DNA of 64,000 nucleotides. Source: Lacimicrobium alkaliphilum. Lineage in GTDB: Bacteria > Pseudomonadota > Gammaproteobacteria > Enterobacterales > Alteromonadaceae. The position numbers and the translations under genes are program-made. The notes beneath the pieces are model-generated. The model was not told the DNA's origin, made no database searches, and worked only from the letters and a program-made list of their open reading frames with translations. Location of the stretch: NCBI RefSeq assembly GCF_002591895.1, contig NZ_NISX01000005.1:1-64000 (forward strand), written 5' to 3'. Numbering within the stretch: position 1 is the stretch's first letter; each line of letters starts with the position of its first letter. This document shows positions 47,345-56,437 of this stretch, piece after piece.

Positions 47345-48193
47345 ATGAACATTTTAGAAAAAATTACCCAGAGTCAGGCCGTTTTCAGTAAATCTGAACG
47401 CAAAGTAGCCGAAGTCATCCTGGCCGATCCCCAGACAGCCATCCATTCAAGTATTGCCACCCTGGCGAAACAGTCTAATGTCAGCGAGCCCACGGTTAAC
47501 CGGTTCTGCCGTCGTCTGGATACTAAAGGTTTCCCGGATTTTAAACTGCATCTTGCACAAAGCCTGGCTAACGGCACGCCTTATGTAAACCGGCATGTTG
47601 AGGAGTCAGACGGGCCACAGGAATATACCAAGAAGATTTTCGAGTCCACCATGGCCTCATTAGAAGTGGCACGCCAGTCACTGGATATCAATGTGATCAA
47701 CCGGGTGGTGGATCTGCTCACTCAGGCGCAGAAGATTTCTTTTTTTGGTCTGGGTGCCTCGGCTTCTGTGGCCCATGATGCACTGAACAAATTCTTCCGT
47801 TTCAATGTGCCGGTGATCTACTTTGATGACATTCTGATGCAACGCATGAGTTGCATGAACAGCTGCGAAGAAGATGTGGTGGTGCTGATTTCGCATACTG
47901 GCCGCACCAAAAGTCTGGTGGAAATCGCCCAGATTGCGCGCGGCAATGATGCCACAGTCATCGGTATTACCTCAAAAGACAGCCCGCTGGCAAAAGAGTG
48001 TTCACTGGTGATCTCACTGGATGTGCCGGAAGATACCGACATGTATATGCCAATGGCGTCGCGTATCGCACAACTGACACTTATTGATGTACTGGCCACA
48101 GGCTTCACCCTGCGTCGGGGTACCAAGTTCAGGGAGAACCTTAAGCGCGTCAAAGACACGCTGCGCGAGTCCCGTTACGACAGAAAGCAGTAA
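47345..48193 (+). CDS. hexR: HexR transcriptional regulator
   Basis: The 282-residue RpiR-family protein has an N-terminal HTH_6 domain (FSKSERKVAEVIL, SSIATLAKQSNVSEPTVNRFCRRL, about 15-60) and a C-terminal SIS sugar-phosphate domain (KISFFGLGASASVAHDALNKFFRF, VVVLISHTGRTKSLVEIAQIA). HexR represses Entner-Doudoroff genes and is released by KDPG. The same operator sequence stands before pykA, so the regulon probably covers zwf-eda, hexR and pykA, and perhaps gap. Confidence 0.96.
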   Translation: MNILEKITQSQAVFSKSERKVAEVILADPQTAIHSSIATLAKQSNVSEPTVNRFCRRLDTKGFPDFKLHLAQSLANGTPYVNRHVEESDGPQEYTKKIFESTMASLEVARQSLDINVINRVVDLLTQAQKISFFGLGASASVAHDALNKFFRFNVPVIYFDDILMQRMSCMNSCEEDVVVLISHTGRTKSLVEIAQIARGNDATVIGITSKDSPLAKECSLVISLDVPEDTDMYMPMASRIAQLTLIDVLATGFTLRRGTKFRENLKRVKDTLRESRYDRKQ

Positions 48194-48289
48194 TACCGCA
48201 CTACTGGCAGCTAAAGCCGGACAGGGTTTGATGCCAGTGAATTAAATCGTCAAAATATTTCACATTTCCAACCTTTTTCGCTAAAATTT

Positions 48290-48304
48290 TGTAATAAAAT
48301 TACA
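48290..48304 (+). promoter_or_regulatory. HexR operator upstream of pykA
   Basis: TGTAATAAAATTACA is identical to the site at 47205 and lies 73 bp before the pykA start. In Shewanella HexR activates or represses glycolytic genes from such sites. Confidence 0.8.
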
Positions 48305-48376
48305 AATCGCGCTATCCTTCCTGTAGTCTTATCGGAAGCTGATATTTTCTGAACTGTGACAAGAGAGACATTCCGC

Positions 48377-49813
48377 ATGTTAAGAAGAACTAAAATCGTT
48401 GCCACACTGGGTCCCGCGACAGACACTGAGCAGTCCATTGAGGCAGTGATTGCAGCAGGTGCCAATGTGGTCAGAATGAACTTTTCCCACGGCAGTGCTC
48501 AGGATCATATAGAACGAGCCAAAAAAGTCAGAGCTGTAGCGCAAAAGCTGGGGAAATATGTGGCCATTCTGGGCGACCTTCAGGGGCCGAAAATACGGGT
48601 TGCCCGTTTTAAACAGGGTGCCGTAGAGCTGAGCATAGGCGATAGTTTCAGCCTCGATGCCGATATGGATAATGACAGCGGTGATGCCCATTGTGTCGGT
48701 ATCGATTATAAGGCACTTCCGGGTGATGTTAGTGCCGATGATATACTGTTACTCGACGATGGCCGTATTCAACTTAAAGTCACAGATGTTCAGGGTAACA
48801 AAGTGAATACCAGAGTGACCGTAGGCGGTAAGTTATCCAATAATAAGGGTATCAATCGTCTTGGTGGCGGACTCTCGGCAGAAGCACTGACAGAGAAAGA
48901 CAAGCAGGACATTAAGACAGCCGCAGCTATGTCAGTAGACTATCTGGCAGTATCTTTCCCACGTAACGGTGATGATCTGCGTTATGCCCGCAAACTTGCT
49001 GAAGAAGCAGGCTGCAACGCTAAGATCTGTGCCAAGGTTGAGCGTGCAGAAGCGGTTGCCAGTGACGAAGCCATTGATGATGTGATTATTGCCAGCGATG
49101 CGGTAATGGTAGCCCGTGGCGATCTCGGTGTTGAAATTGGTGATGCGGAACTGGTTGGGGTACAGAAAAAACTGATTTCCCGCTCCCGCCAGTTGAATAA
49201 GGTGGTGATCACCGCCACGCAGATGATGGAATCCATGATATCAAGCCCGATGCCAACCCGGGCGGAAGTAATGGATGTCGCCAACGCGGTACTCGATGGC
49301 ACAGATGCGGTGATGCTGTCTGCCGAGACCGCAGCGGGGCAGTTCCCGGTAGAGACTGTTCAGGCCATGGCACGGGTTTGTGAAGGCGCCGAGACTCATC
49401 CAAGTGTGCAGATATCCAAACATCGCATGGATGAGCATTTTACCTCCATCAGTGAAACCACTGCCCTTTCTGCGGTCTATGCTGCAAATCACCTGTCTAC
49501 CATAAAGGCCATCGTGGCATTGACGGAAAGTGGTGGCACTGCCAGGCTGATGTCGAGGATCACCAGCTCATTGCCTATATATGGCTTATCCCGCCATCAG
49601 GGCTCGCTCAATGTCATGGCATTATATCGTGGGGTTAAACCTGTCTATTTTGATTCCACGCAATGCTCACCGGGCAAGCTCAAGCAAAGCGTGATTGACT
49701 GTTTACGAAAAAGGGATCTGGTGCAATCGGGAGACCAGTTTATTATGACCTACGGAGATGAAATGGAAACCGAAGGCGCGACCAACGGCTGTAAAATTGT
49801 CACCGTTCCCTGA
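48377..49813 (+). CDS. pykA: Pyruvate kinase, PykA type
   Basis: The 478-residue enzyme makes pyruvate and ATP from phosphoenolpyruvate. The start is placed at the ATG at 48377 so that the product begins [16 protein letters not shown], as E. coli PykA (480 residues). [36 protein letters not shown] and ATQMMESMI follow in order with catalytic Lys, Mg-binding Glu/Asp and Thr. The close match to PykA rather than PykF suggests sugar-phosphate/AMP rather than fructose-1,6-bisphosphate control. Confidence 0.97.
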   Translation: MLRRTKIVATLGPATDTEQSIEAVIAAGANVVRMNFSHGSAQDHIERAKKVRAVAQKLGKYVAILGDLQGPKIRVARFKQGAVELSIGDSFSLDADMDNDSGDAHCVGIDYKALPGDVSADDILLLDDGRIQLKVTDVQGNKVNTRVTVGGKLSNNKGINRLGGGLSAEALTEKDKQDIKTAAAMSVDYLAVSFPRNGDDLRYARKLAEEAGCNAKICAKVERAEAVASDEAIDDVIIASDAVMVARGDLGVEIGDAELVGVQKKLISRSRQLNKVVITATQMMESMISSPMPTRAEVMDVANAVLDGTDAVMLSAETAAGQFPVETVQAMARVCEGAETHPSVQISKHRMDEHFTSISETTALSAVYAANHLSTIKAIVALTESGGTARLMSRITSSLPIYGLSRHQGSLNVMALYRGVKPVYFDSTQCSPGKLKQSVIDCLRKRDLVQSGDQFIMTYGDEMETEGATNGCKIVTVP

Positions 49814-49845
49814 ACACGGCAGGTAAGAAACACTTTTTATGCAGC

Positions 49846-51591
49846 TTACTGAGCAAGGAATGCCGGCATTTGGTTTGCCGGCATGGGCCTGGCGTACAGA
49901 AAACCCTGGGCCAGATCGCAGCCCAGGCTTTTAACCAGGCTGTCCTGCTCTTGCGTCTCTACCCCCTCAACCACTACGCTTAACCCCAGACGATGCCCAA
50001 CTGTGATAATCGCCTGCATAATCGCCATATCACTTTCATTTTCCATCGCGTGATGAAGAAAACTACGATCAATTTTGAGACTGCAAACCGGTAACTTCCG
50101 TAAATAAACCAGAGACGAGTACCCCGTACCAAAATCATCAATGGAAATATGCACCCCTGCTTGTTTCAATCTCTCTAACTGACCTATTTGCTCGTTATCC
50201 CCACCTATCACTTCATTTTCTGTCAGTTCCAGCCCCAACTGACCCGGCTCCAGGCCATATTTTTTCAGCGTTTGCAGTATATGATCTGCCAGATGCAGGT
50301 TTGTCAGTTGTCGGCCGGATAAATTAATATCGATTCTGGTCTGCTCCAGTGCCGTCCCCTGCCAGGCTTTGAGTTGCTTACAAGCCGCTTCTAACACCCA
50401 ATCTCCGATACGATTTATCAGCCCTGACTTTTCAGCCACCGGGATAAAGATTGCTGGTAACACCGGCTTCCCCTCATCAGTGAAACATCGCAATAACGCT
50501 TCACAGGATTGTATCCCTCCGGATTTCAAATCAATTTGTGGCTGAAAATACAGTTGCAGATGATCGGCAGCAATAGCGCGTCTGAGTATCGCCGTCATAT
50601 CCTGATAGTGAACCAGTCGGTCATTAATATCCGAGGTATAGAAGCAAATACTGTTTTTGCCTTTCTCTTTAGCCTGATACATCGCTGCATCAGCATTACC
50701 CATCAACTCCGCCATCGTTACGCCGTCATCCGGGAACAAGCTCACACCAAAACTTGCCGTGACCTGGTAACAGTCACCGTCGAGCATAAATCCCTGATCC
50801 AGTGCATTGATAAGTCGCTGCAACAACTCATGAATTCCCTCTGCACCATCAAAATCAAGCAACAGCAAAACAAACTCATCACCACCAAACCGGCTCAGAA
50901 GATCACAGTCACGAATTTCTGTTTTCAGCGCCTCTGCAACCTCCAGCAATAGCTTGTCACCATAATGATGGCCCAGGGTGTCATTGATCAGTTTAAAATT
51001 ATCCAGATCGATAAACACCACCGCCACATCCCGTTTCAACCGTTCAGCCTCGGCTAACCGCGCTGATAACTCAACCTCCATTAATCTTCTGTTGGGAAGA
51101 TGGGTCAAATCATCAAAATTGGCCATGTTACGCAGCTCTTTCCGCGCCTTTTTCTGCTCCTCCAGACTGATATCAATACAGAACATTTCGCAGTCACCGG
51201 TATCCTGCTTGATCATCACATGACTTGAATATACAGGCACCAGGTGGCCGTCTTTATGCTTAAGTTCAATTTCTTCTGCGGGAATACTGATATTTTTATC
51301 CAGCCAGTTTTGATGGGCTTTAATAACATCCTTGCGCATAAAATCAGGGATAATCAATTCTTCCAGTAACCGACCCTGCGCTTCCTCCCGGGTATAGCCA
51401 TACAAGCGTCTGCTCGCTTCATTCCAGTAAATTACCTGACGCTTTTTGTTGTACCCCTGTACAGCAACCATAGGTAGACTCTCGATTAACTCATAAAACT
51501 TCTCCTCACTCTGTTTAACAGCTGAAAGAGACATGTTACTACTGAGCACCGGAAAATGAGGCACTGTCAGGCCTTGCTTATTTGTCATCAT
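49846..51591 (-). CDS. PAS-GGDEF-EAL cyclic-di-GMP signalling protein
   Basis: The protein has 581 residues from the ATG at 51591, with GGGAGG just upstream. A PAS domain (about 29-145) contains YWNEASRRLYGYTREEAQG. The GGDEF domain (about 155-315) has an intact FGGDEF and an RxxD inhibitory site (RDCD) five residues before it, so it could be an active diguanylate cyclase. The EAL domain (about 335-580) keeps EALLR, DDFGTGYSS and KIDRSF and could hydrolyse c-di-GMP. No membrane segment is seen, so it is probably a cytoplasmic sensor. Which activity dominates cannot be told. Confidence 0.93.
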   Translation of the reverse strand: MMTNKQGLTVPHFPVLSSNMSLSAVKQSEEKFYELIESLPMVAVQGYNKKRQVIYWNEASRRLYGYTREEAQGRLLEELIIPDFMRKDVIKAHQNWLDKNISIPAEEIELKHKDGHLVPVYSSHVMIKQDTGDCEMFCIDISLEEQKKARKELRNMANFDDLTHLPNRRLMEVELSARLAEAERLKRDVAVVFIDLDNFKLINDTLGHHYGDKLLLEVAEALKTEIRDCDLLSRFGGDEFVLLLLDFDGAEGIHELLQRLINALDQGFMLDGDCYQVTASFGVSLFPDDGVTMAELMGNADAAMYQAKEKGKNSICFYTSDINDRLVHYQDMTAILRRAIAADHLQLYFQPQIDLKSGGIQSCEALLRCFTDEGKPVLPAIFIPVAEKSGLINRIGDWVLEAACKQLKAWQGTALEQTRIDINLSGRQLTNLHLADHILQTLKKYGLEPGQLGLELTENEVIGGDNEQIGQLERLKQAGVHISIDDFGTGYSSLVYLRKLPVCSLKIDRSFLHHAMENESDMAIMQAIITVGHRLGLSVVVEGVETQEQDSLVKSLGCDLAQGFLYARPMPANQMPAFLAQ

Positions 51592-51796
51592 CTGTACCTC
51601 CCTATACCTTCTCAGGAGTGAGTTGCGCAACAACAGTATTGCAATTCCCCGGAATGAATCTGGGGCCATCAATACAGTTTAGGTAACTTTCTGAAAGAAA
51701 TGGAAATAAATCAAAAACAGCGAAGAGATAAGCGGCGGAAAAGGCAATTTTTAAGCTGTATACCCGTCAGGATGCTCTGAACCATGTCTGGTGTGC

Positions 51797-51829
51797 AAAA
51801 AAAAGCCTGTTCATTGCTGAACAGGCTTT
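51797..51829 (-). terminator. Terminator of the tRNA-Ala/Glu operon
   Basis: The stem AAAGCCTGTTCA/TGAACAGGCTTT with loop TTGC is followed on the minus strand by a run of eight T. It ends the transcript that starts near 53275. Confidence 0.9.
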
Positions 51830-51836
51830 ATGTATG

Positions 51837-51995
51837 TGGCGTCCCCTAGGGGATTACTCCGGGCTGTCCCTGCCCTACGCCCTTCGGGCCAGCCTTCGGC
51901 TGTTCTAAAACGCTCCCGGCGTTTTAGTCGAACCGCAGGGGTTCTCACCCCTAAGTGACACAATCAATTTTGCGTGCACTTTCAGTTCTCAGATA
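51837..51995 (-). repeat. tRNA-Glu 3' tail plus four-hairpin insert, copy A1
   Basis: The first 19 bases (51837-51855) equal the last 19 of tRNA-Glu including CCA. A 73-bp insert follows (51856-51928, ACT...AGT ends). Then come CGAACC, a short AGGGGT/ACCCCT hairpin and an AT-rich spacer. Insert hairpins, plus-strand reading: GGGC/GCCC, GCCC/GGGC, CAGCC/GGCTG and CTAAAACGC/GCGTTTTAG around TCCCG. It is the most operon-distal copy. Confidence 0.85.
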
Positions 51996-52071
51996 TGGCG
52001 TCCCCTAGGGGATTCGAACCCCTGTTACCGCCGTGAAAGGGCGGTGTCCTAGGCCTCTAGACGAAGGGGAC
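51996..52071 (-). tRNA. tRNA-Glu (UUC), copy 1
   Basis: This is a 76-nt tRNA with acceptor GTCCCCT/AGGGGAC, anticodon TTC in CTTTCAC and an encoded CCA. It is identical to the other two intact copies. It belongs to the tRNA operon downstream of gltX, which encodes the enzyme that charges it. Confidence 0.98.
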
Positions 52072-52112
52072 AAGGACTTTTTAAACTATTACTTACCAAT
52101 CGGCGTTCTGAA

Positions 52113-52253
52113 TCCCCTGGGGATTACTCCGGACATCCTGTCCTCCGCCCTTCGGGCCAGCCTGCGGCTGTTCTAATTTGCTCCCGGCAAATTAGTCGAA
52201 CCCCTGTTACCGCCGTGAAAGGGCGGTGTCCTAGGCCTCTAGACGAAGGGGAC
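52113..52253 (-). pseudogene. tRNA-Glu split by a 71-bp insert (copy A2)
   Basis: The 5' 57 nt of tRNA-Glu (52197-52253) are intact up to the T-loop TTCG. Then comes a 71-bp insert (52126-52196), and after it AATCCCC and a mutated 3' end without CCA (52113-52125). The insert sits at the centre of the T-loop TTCGAA. Its stems are GGAC/GTCC, GCCC/GGGC, CAGCC/GGCTG (loop TGC on the plus strand) and CTAATTTGC/GCAAATTAG around TCCCG. It should not yield a normal tRNA unless the insert is removed. Confidence 0.85.
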
Positions 52254-52294
52254 AAGGACTTTTTAAACTGTTACTTTGGCAAAACATTGAATCT

Positions 52295-52370
<76 letters not shown>

Positions 52371-52446
52371 GACAAAATGTCATATTCAGAACGATAAACG
52401 TCAAACTAAGCATCTTAATTCTGCATTTATCATTCTGCATTCAATA

Positions 52447-52605
52447 TGGCGTCCCCTAGGGGATTACTCCGGGCTGTCCCTGCCCTGCGCCCTTCGGGCC
52501 AGCCTTCGGCTGTTCTAAAACGCTCCCGGCGTTTTAGTCGAACCGCAGGGGTTCTCACCCCTAAGTGACACAATCAATTTTGCGTGCACTTTCAGTTCTC
52601 AGATA
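52447..52605 (-). repeat. tRNA-Glu 3' tail plus four-hairpin insert, copy A3
   Basis: This is nearly identical to copy A1, 610 bp away, with the 19-base tRNA-Glu tail (52447-52465), a 73-bp insert (52466-52538) and the same hairpin spacer before the next tRNA-Glu. Two copies of an A-plus-tRNA block show local duplication. Confidence 0.85.
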
Positions 52606-52681
52606 TGGCGTCCCCTAGGGGATTCGAACCCCTGTTACCGCCGTGAAAGGGCGGTGTCCTAGGCCTCTAGACGAAGGGGAC
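52606..52681 (-). tRNA. tRNA-Glu (UUC), copy 2
   Basis: This is a 76-nt tRNA identical to copy 1, anticodon TTC, CCA encoded. Confidence 0.98.
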
Positions 52682-52722
52682 AAGGACTTTCTAAATCGTT
52701 ATTTACCAGCCGGCATTCTGAA

Positions 52723-52873
52723 TCCCCTGGGGATTACTCCGGACTTCCTGTCCTGCGCCCTGCGGGCCAGCCTTCGGCTGTTCTAAATTGTTCCCTACAA
52801 TTTAGTCGAACCACAGGGGTTCTCACCCCTTAGTGACACAATCAATTTTGTGTACACTTACAGTTCTTATATA
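52723..52873 (-). repeat. Degenerate tRNA-Glu tail plus four-hairpin insert, copy A4
   Basis: The tail (52723-52735) has lost the CCA, as in A2 and A5. The 71-bp insert (52736-52806) has the stem CTAAATTGT/ACAATTTAG around TCCCT in place of CTAAAACGC/GCGTTTTAG. The pairing is fully kept although five positions differ. The CGAACC and AGGGGT/ACCCCT spacer follows, as in A1 and A3. Confidence 0.85.
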
Positions 52874-52949
52874 TGGCGTCCCCTAGGGGATTCGAACCCC
52901 TGTTACCGCCGTGAAAGGGCGGTGTCCTAGGCCTCTAGACGAAGGGGAC
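52874..52949 (-). tRNA. tRNA-Glu (UUC), copy 3
   Basis: This is a 76-nt tRNA identical to copies 1 and 2. Confidence 0.98.
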
Positions 52950-52990
52950 AAGGACTTTCTAAATCGTTATTTACCAGCCGGCATTCTGAA

Positions 52991-53130
52991 TCCCCTGGGG
53001 ATTACTCCGGACTTCCTGTCCTGCGCCCTGCGGGCCAGCCTTCGGCTGTTCTAAAACGCTCCCGGCGTTTTAGTCGAACTCTGTTACCGCCGTGAAAGGG
53101 CGGTGTCCTAGGCCTCTAGACGAAGGGGAC
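52991..53130 (-). pseudogene. tRNA-Glu split by a 71-bp insert (copy A5)
   Basis: The 5' part of tRNA-Glu (53075-53130) is intact to the anticodon arm, but the T-stem is damaged (CTCTG instead of CCCCTG). The 71-bp insert (53004-53074) then interrupts the T-loop, and a 3' remnant without CCA follows (52991-53003). Its terminal hairpin is CTAAAACGC/GCGTTTTAG. It is the first tRNA-Glu-like sequence after tRNA-Ala copy 2 in the transcript. Confidence 0.85.
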
Positions 53131-53169
53131 AAGGACTTTTGCATTTTGCTTTAGCAAAACACCTAATCT

Positions 53170-53245
<76 letters not shown>

Positions 53246-53274
53246 GGCATTGCCGTTGTGTGACAGCGGGGCGC

Positions 53275-53303
53275 ATTCTAGATACCCCCCCTTTTTATGT
53301 CAA
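53275..53303 (-). promoter_or_regulatory. Strong sigma70 promoter of the tRNA-Ala/Glu operon
   Basis: On the minus strand, TTGACA (53303-53298), a 17-bp spacer and TAGAAT (53280-53275), then a GC-rich discriminator GCGCCCCGC as in stringently controlled tRNA promoters. It lies between the gltX stop and the first tRNA-Ala. Confidence 0.88.
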
Positions 53304-53311
53304 CGCTTTTT

Positions 53312-54715
53312 TTAACAATTCTCTCTGTTTGCTATATATTTGAGCGCTTTGTCTAAACGCTGCTCAACCTGTTTAATAGTCAATAAATTCAACGTGATAT
53401 CTAAAGAAGGCGAATTTCCTGATCCCGTAACTGCAACCCTGAGCGGCATTCCAACTTTTCCCATACCAACCCCTAACTCTTCAGCCGTATCATTAATGGC
53501 CTGATGCAAGCTTTGGGGCTCCCAGTTTTGCACCTTGAGCAACTTGCTTTTTACCGTTTCAAGCGCTTCTCTGGCGACCGGTCGTAAATGCTTTTTGGCA
53601 GCTTTTTCATCAAAGTCATCGAAGTCCTGATAAAAATAGGTACTGACCTCTGCCAGCTCTTTTAAGGTTTTCACCCGGTCTGCCTGGATTTCTATAACGT
53701 TTTCCAGTGCCGGACCATTGCTTGTATCTATTCCCTGTTGTTTAAAATGCCACTGTGCATGGGCAGCCACCTCTTCAACTGGCAAGGACTTAATATAGTG
53801 CTGATTCAGCCAAATCAGTTTTTCTGTATTAAAGGCTGAAGCCGACTGGCCAATATCATCCAGACTGAAGTGTTCGATCATTTCATCAATACTGAAAATT
53901 TCCTGATCACCATGAGACCATCCAAGTCTGACCAGGTAATTCAACAGTGCCTGAGGCAAAAATCCATCCTCGCGATACTGCATAACCCCGACTGCACCAT
54001 GGCGCTTGGAAAGCTTCTTGCCATCATCTCCCAGAATCATGGAGACATGAGCATATTCAGGCACCGGGGCACCTAAAGCCTTGAGAATGTTGATCTGTCT
54101 GGGGGTATTATTGATATGGTCTTCCCCTCGCACCACGTGAGATATTCCCATATCCCAGTCATCCACCACAACACAGAAATTATAAGTGGGAGTGCCATCA
54201 GTACGCTGAATAATCAGATCATCGAGTTCGTTATTGCTGATTTCAATCCGACCACGAATATGATCTTCAATGACCACACTGCCCTGCTGCGGATTTTTAA
54301 AACGAATAACATAATCACCCGGTTGTTCTTCACCGTCCCGGCATTTACCGTCGTACTTGGGCTTCAGTCCCTGCTCCATTTGCATTTCACGTAGCTTTTC
54401 AAGCCGCTCTTTTGAGCAATAGCATTTATATGCCTTACCTTCATTCAGCAATTGCTGAATGATTTCTTTATAGCGATCAAAGCGCTTAGTTTGGTAGTGA
54501 GGACCCTCATCCCAGTTGAGTCCTAACCATTCCATACCCTCAAGAATGGCGTCTATCGCAGCCTGAGTGGAACGTTCAATATCGGTATCTTCAATTCTCA
54601 GTACGAATTTTCCGCCCTGACTTTTTGCATAAAGCCAGGAGTAGAGTGCAGTGCGCGCTCCTCCTACGTGAAGATAACCGGTGGGACTTGGGGCGAAACG
54701 GGTAACCACTGTCAT
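53312..54715 (-). CDS. gltX: Glutamyl-tRNA synthetase
   Basis: This 467-residue class I synthetase charges tRNA-Glu. The HIGH-type motif is in [17 protein letters not shown] (near 8-24), the KMSKS-type motif is KLSKRHG near 237. A Cys/His zinc region ([10 protein letters not shown] ... CRDG) spans about 98-127, and an anticodon-binding helical C-terminus starts near 330. Length matches E. coli GltX (471). The gene is flanked by a tRNA-Ala/Glu operon downstream and a divergent tRNA-Val array upstream. Confidence 0.97.
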   Translation of the reverse strand: MTVVTRFAPSPTGYLHVGGARTALYSWLYAKSQGGKFVLRIEDTDIERSTQAAIDAILEGMEWLGLNWDEGPHYQTKRFDRYKEIIQQLLNEGKAYKCYCSKERLEKLREMQMEQGLKPKYDGKCRDGEEQPGDYVIRFKNPQQGSVVIEDHIRGRIEISNNELDDLIIQRTDGTPTYNFCVVVDDWDMGISHVVRGEDHINNTPRQINILKALGAPVPEYAHVSMILGDDGKKLSKRHGAVGVMQYREDGFLPQALLNYLVRLGWSHGDQEIFSIDEMIEHFSLDDIGQSASAFNTEKLIWLNQHYIKSLPVEEVAAHAQWHFKQQGIDTSNGPALENVIEIQADRVKTLKELAEVSTYFYQDFDDFDEKAAKKHLRPVAREALETVKSKLLKVQNWEPQSLHQAINDTAEELGVGMGKVGMPLRVAVTGSGNSPSLDITLNLLTIKQVEQRLDKALKYIANRENC

Positions 54716-54856
54716 TTTTATGTTCCTGCAAACTGTATTGTCTAATGCTGGCGCATTTTACCAGCCTTGTCGTACGCAATACAGAACAACTACAGTATGC
54801 TTTTTCGTCTCGCTGGCGGCTTTTTGTTCACTTACCTGATAATTCTAAAATTAGAG

Positions 54857-54884
54857 TTGACAGTTTTAACTGCCTCCCTATAAT
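54857..54884 (+). promoter_or_regulatory. Strong sigma70 promoter of the tRNA-Val array
   Basis: TTGACA (54857-54862), a 16-bp spacer and TATAAT (54879-54884) are followed by GC-rich ACGCCTCCAC, with the first tRNA-Val 49 bp further on. Confidence 0.9.
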
Positions 54885-54932
54885 ACGCCTCCACTTGCCG
54901 GGGTTAATTTCTCGCAAGGTACAGTCAACGAG

Positions 54933-55008
54933 GGATGGTTAGCTCAGCTGGGAGAGCACCGCCCTTACAAGGCGGGGGTCACTGGTTCGAGCCCAGTACC
55001 ATCCACCA
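54933..55008 (+). tRNA. tRNA-Val (UAC), copy 1
   Basis: This is a 76-nt tRNA with acceptor GGATGGT/ACCATCC, anticodon TAC in CTTACAA and an encoded CCA. It is the first of six identical copies. The wobble U is the target of the CmoA/CmoB pathway encoded at 19.2-20.9 kb. Confidence 0.98.
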
Positions 55009-55050
55009 CGATTCAGCACTCGTTAACTGCACATGATGTGATAACTCCCT

Positions 55051-55126
55051 GGATGGTTAGCTCAGCTGGGAGAGCACCGCCCTTACAAGGCGGGGGTCAC
55101 TGGTTCGAGCCCAGTACCATCCACCA
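55051..55126 (+). tRNA. tRNA-Val (UAC), copy 2
   Basis: This is identical to copy 1. Copies 1-5 form an exact 118-bp tandem array with a 42-bp spacer that contains TTAACTGCACATGATGTGAT. Confidence 0.98.
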
Positions 55127-55168
55127 CGATTCAGCACTCGTTAACTGCACATGATGTGATAACTCCCT

Positions 55169-55244
55169 GGATGGTTAGCTCAGCTGGGAGAGCACCGCCC
55201 TTACAAGGCGGGGGTCACTGGTTCGAGCCCAGTACCATCCACCA
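55169..55244 (+). tRNA. tRNA-Val (UAC), copy 3
   Basis: This is identical to copy 1, with the same 42-bp spacers on both sides. Confidence 0.98.
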
Positions 55245-55286
55245 CGATTCAGCACTCGTTAACTGCACATGATGTGATAACTCCCT

Positions 55287-55362
55287 GGATGGTTAGCTCA
55301 GCTGGGAGAGCACCGCCCTTACAAGGCGGGGGTCACTGGTTCGAGCCCAGTACCATCCACCA
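55287..55362 (+). tRNA. tRNA-Val (UAC), copy 4
   Basis: This is identical to copy 1, with the same 42-bp spacers on both sides. Confidence 0.98.
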
Positions 55363-55404
55363 CGATTCAGCACTCGTTAACTGCACATGATGTGATAACT
55401 CCCT

Positions 55405-55480
55405 GGATGGTTAGCTCAGCTGGGAGAGCACCGCCCTTACAAGGCGGGGGTCACTGGTTCGAGCCCAGTACCATCCACCA
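55405..55480 (+). tRNA. tRNA-Val (UAC), copy 5
   Basis: This is identical to copy 1. The spacer after it is diverged (CGATTTAACACTCGTAAATT), which marks the end of the recent amplification. Confidence 0.98.
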
Positions 55481-55522
55481 CGATTTAACACTCGTAAATT
55501 ACAAGTTATACAACATCTCCCT

Positions 55523-55598
55523 GGATGGTTAGCTCAGCTGGGAGAGCACCGCCCTTACAAGGCGGGGGTCACTGGTTCGAGCCCAGTACCATCCACCA
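55523..55598 (+). tRNA. tRNA-Val (UAC), copy 6
   Basis: This is identical to copy 1. It is followed directly by the 99-bp tandem repeats that carry tRNA-Val 3' ends. Confidence 0.98.
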
Positions 55599-56192
55599 AT
55601 CTCAACAGTATTCTAAAACTTATCCAGGCCGGTGCAGGCACCACCCATTCTCGTTACAACACGGGCATCACTGGTTCGAGCCCAGTACCATCCACCAATC
55701 TTCTCAGTATTTTAAAGCTTATCCAGGCCGGTGCAGGCACCACCCGTTCTCGTTACAACACGGGCATCATCGGTTCGAGCCCAGTACCATCCACCAATCT
55801 CCACAGTATTCTAAAACTTATCCAGGCCGGTGCAGGCACCACCCGTTCTCGTTACAACACGGGCATCACTGGTTCGAGCCCAGTACCATCCACCAATCTC
55901 CTCAGTATTTTAAAGCTTATCCAGGCCGGTGCAGGCACCACCCGTTCTCGTTACAACACGGGCATCATCGGTTCGAGCCCAGTACCATCCACCAATCTCC
56001 ACAGTATTCTAAAACTTATCCAGGCCGGTGCAGGCACCACCCGTTCTCGTTACAACACGGGCATCACTGGTTCGAGCCCAGTACCATCCACCAATCTCCA
56101 CAGTATTCTAAAACTTATCCAGGCCGGTGCAGGCACCACCCGTTCTCGTTACAACACGGGCATCACTGGTTCAAGCCCAGTACCATCCACCA
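55599..56192 (+). repeat. Six 99-bp tandem repeats ending in tRNA-Val 3' halves
   Basis: Units: 55599-55697, 55698-55796, 55797-55895, 55896-55994, 55995-56093 and 56094-56192. Each ends with the T-arm, 3' acceptor strand and CCA of tRNA-Val (about 29 bases, nearly exact). Upstream lie a diverged anticodon-like hairpin (CCCGT/ACGGG) and D-arm-like sequence, but no 5' acceptor strand. Units 2 and 4 share variants (TTTTAAAGC, CATCATCGG) absent from 1, 3, 5 and 6, so a two-unit block was duplicated. It resembles the E. coli rtT repeats in principle. A long frame across the repeats is a by-product. Confidence 0.9.
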
Positions 56193-56260
56193 TTTTTTCC
56201 ACTGCTAAAATAATTACAAATTCTGAAATACGTCTCTGCCCGCACAATTAGCTCAGAAGA

Positions 56261-56349
56261 GTAGCCCGTATGGAGCCCAGCGGAATACGGGAATAAACCC
56301 GGCAGAACCACAGACTACCCGCAATCCGCTTCGCTCCTTGACGGGCTAC
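56261..56349. repeat. Palindromic GTAGCCCG repeat
   Basis: Imperfect inverted ends GTAGCCCGTATGGAGC... and its complement GCTCCTTGACGGGCTAC lie 89 bp apart. This type of palindrome is common in gammaproteobacterial intergenic DNA. Here it separates the last 99-bp repeat from one more tRNA-Val tail. Confidence 0.7.
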
Positions 56350-56360
56350 AAGCTGAATTC

Positions 56361-56437
56361 TATGCAGCCCGGTGGGGGCACCACCCGTTCTCTTTACAAC
56401 ACGGGCATCACTGGTTCGAGCCCAGTACCATCCACCA
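56361..56437 (+). repeat. Isolated seventh tRNA-Val tail repeat
   Basis: The sequence from GCAGCCCGG to ATCCACCA matches the last 77 bases of the 99-bp unit, again with the complete T-arm, acceptor strand and CCA. It has been separated from the array by the palindromic repeat at 56261. Confidence 0.8.

Noticed and set aside
48203-48238. Hairpin ACTGGCA/TGCCAGT after hexR as a terminator
   Set aside because: The loop is long and no T-run follows on the plus strand.
55599-56192. Possible CRISPR or attC array
   Set aside because: There are no unique spacers. Each unit is a tRNA-Val derivative, and no integron integrase is seen.
55525-56208. A 227-codon open frame across the tRNA-Val repeats
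   Set aside because: It consists of the tandem tRNA-derived repeat translated in one frame, has no ribosome-binding site and overlaps tRNA-Val copy 6.
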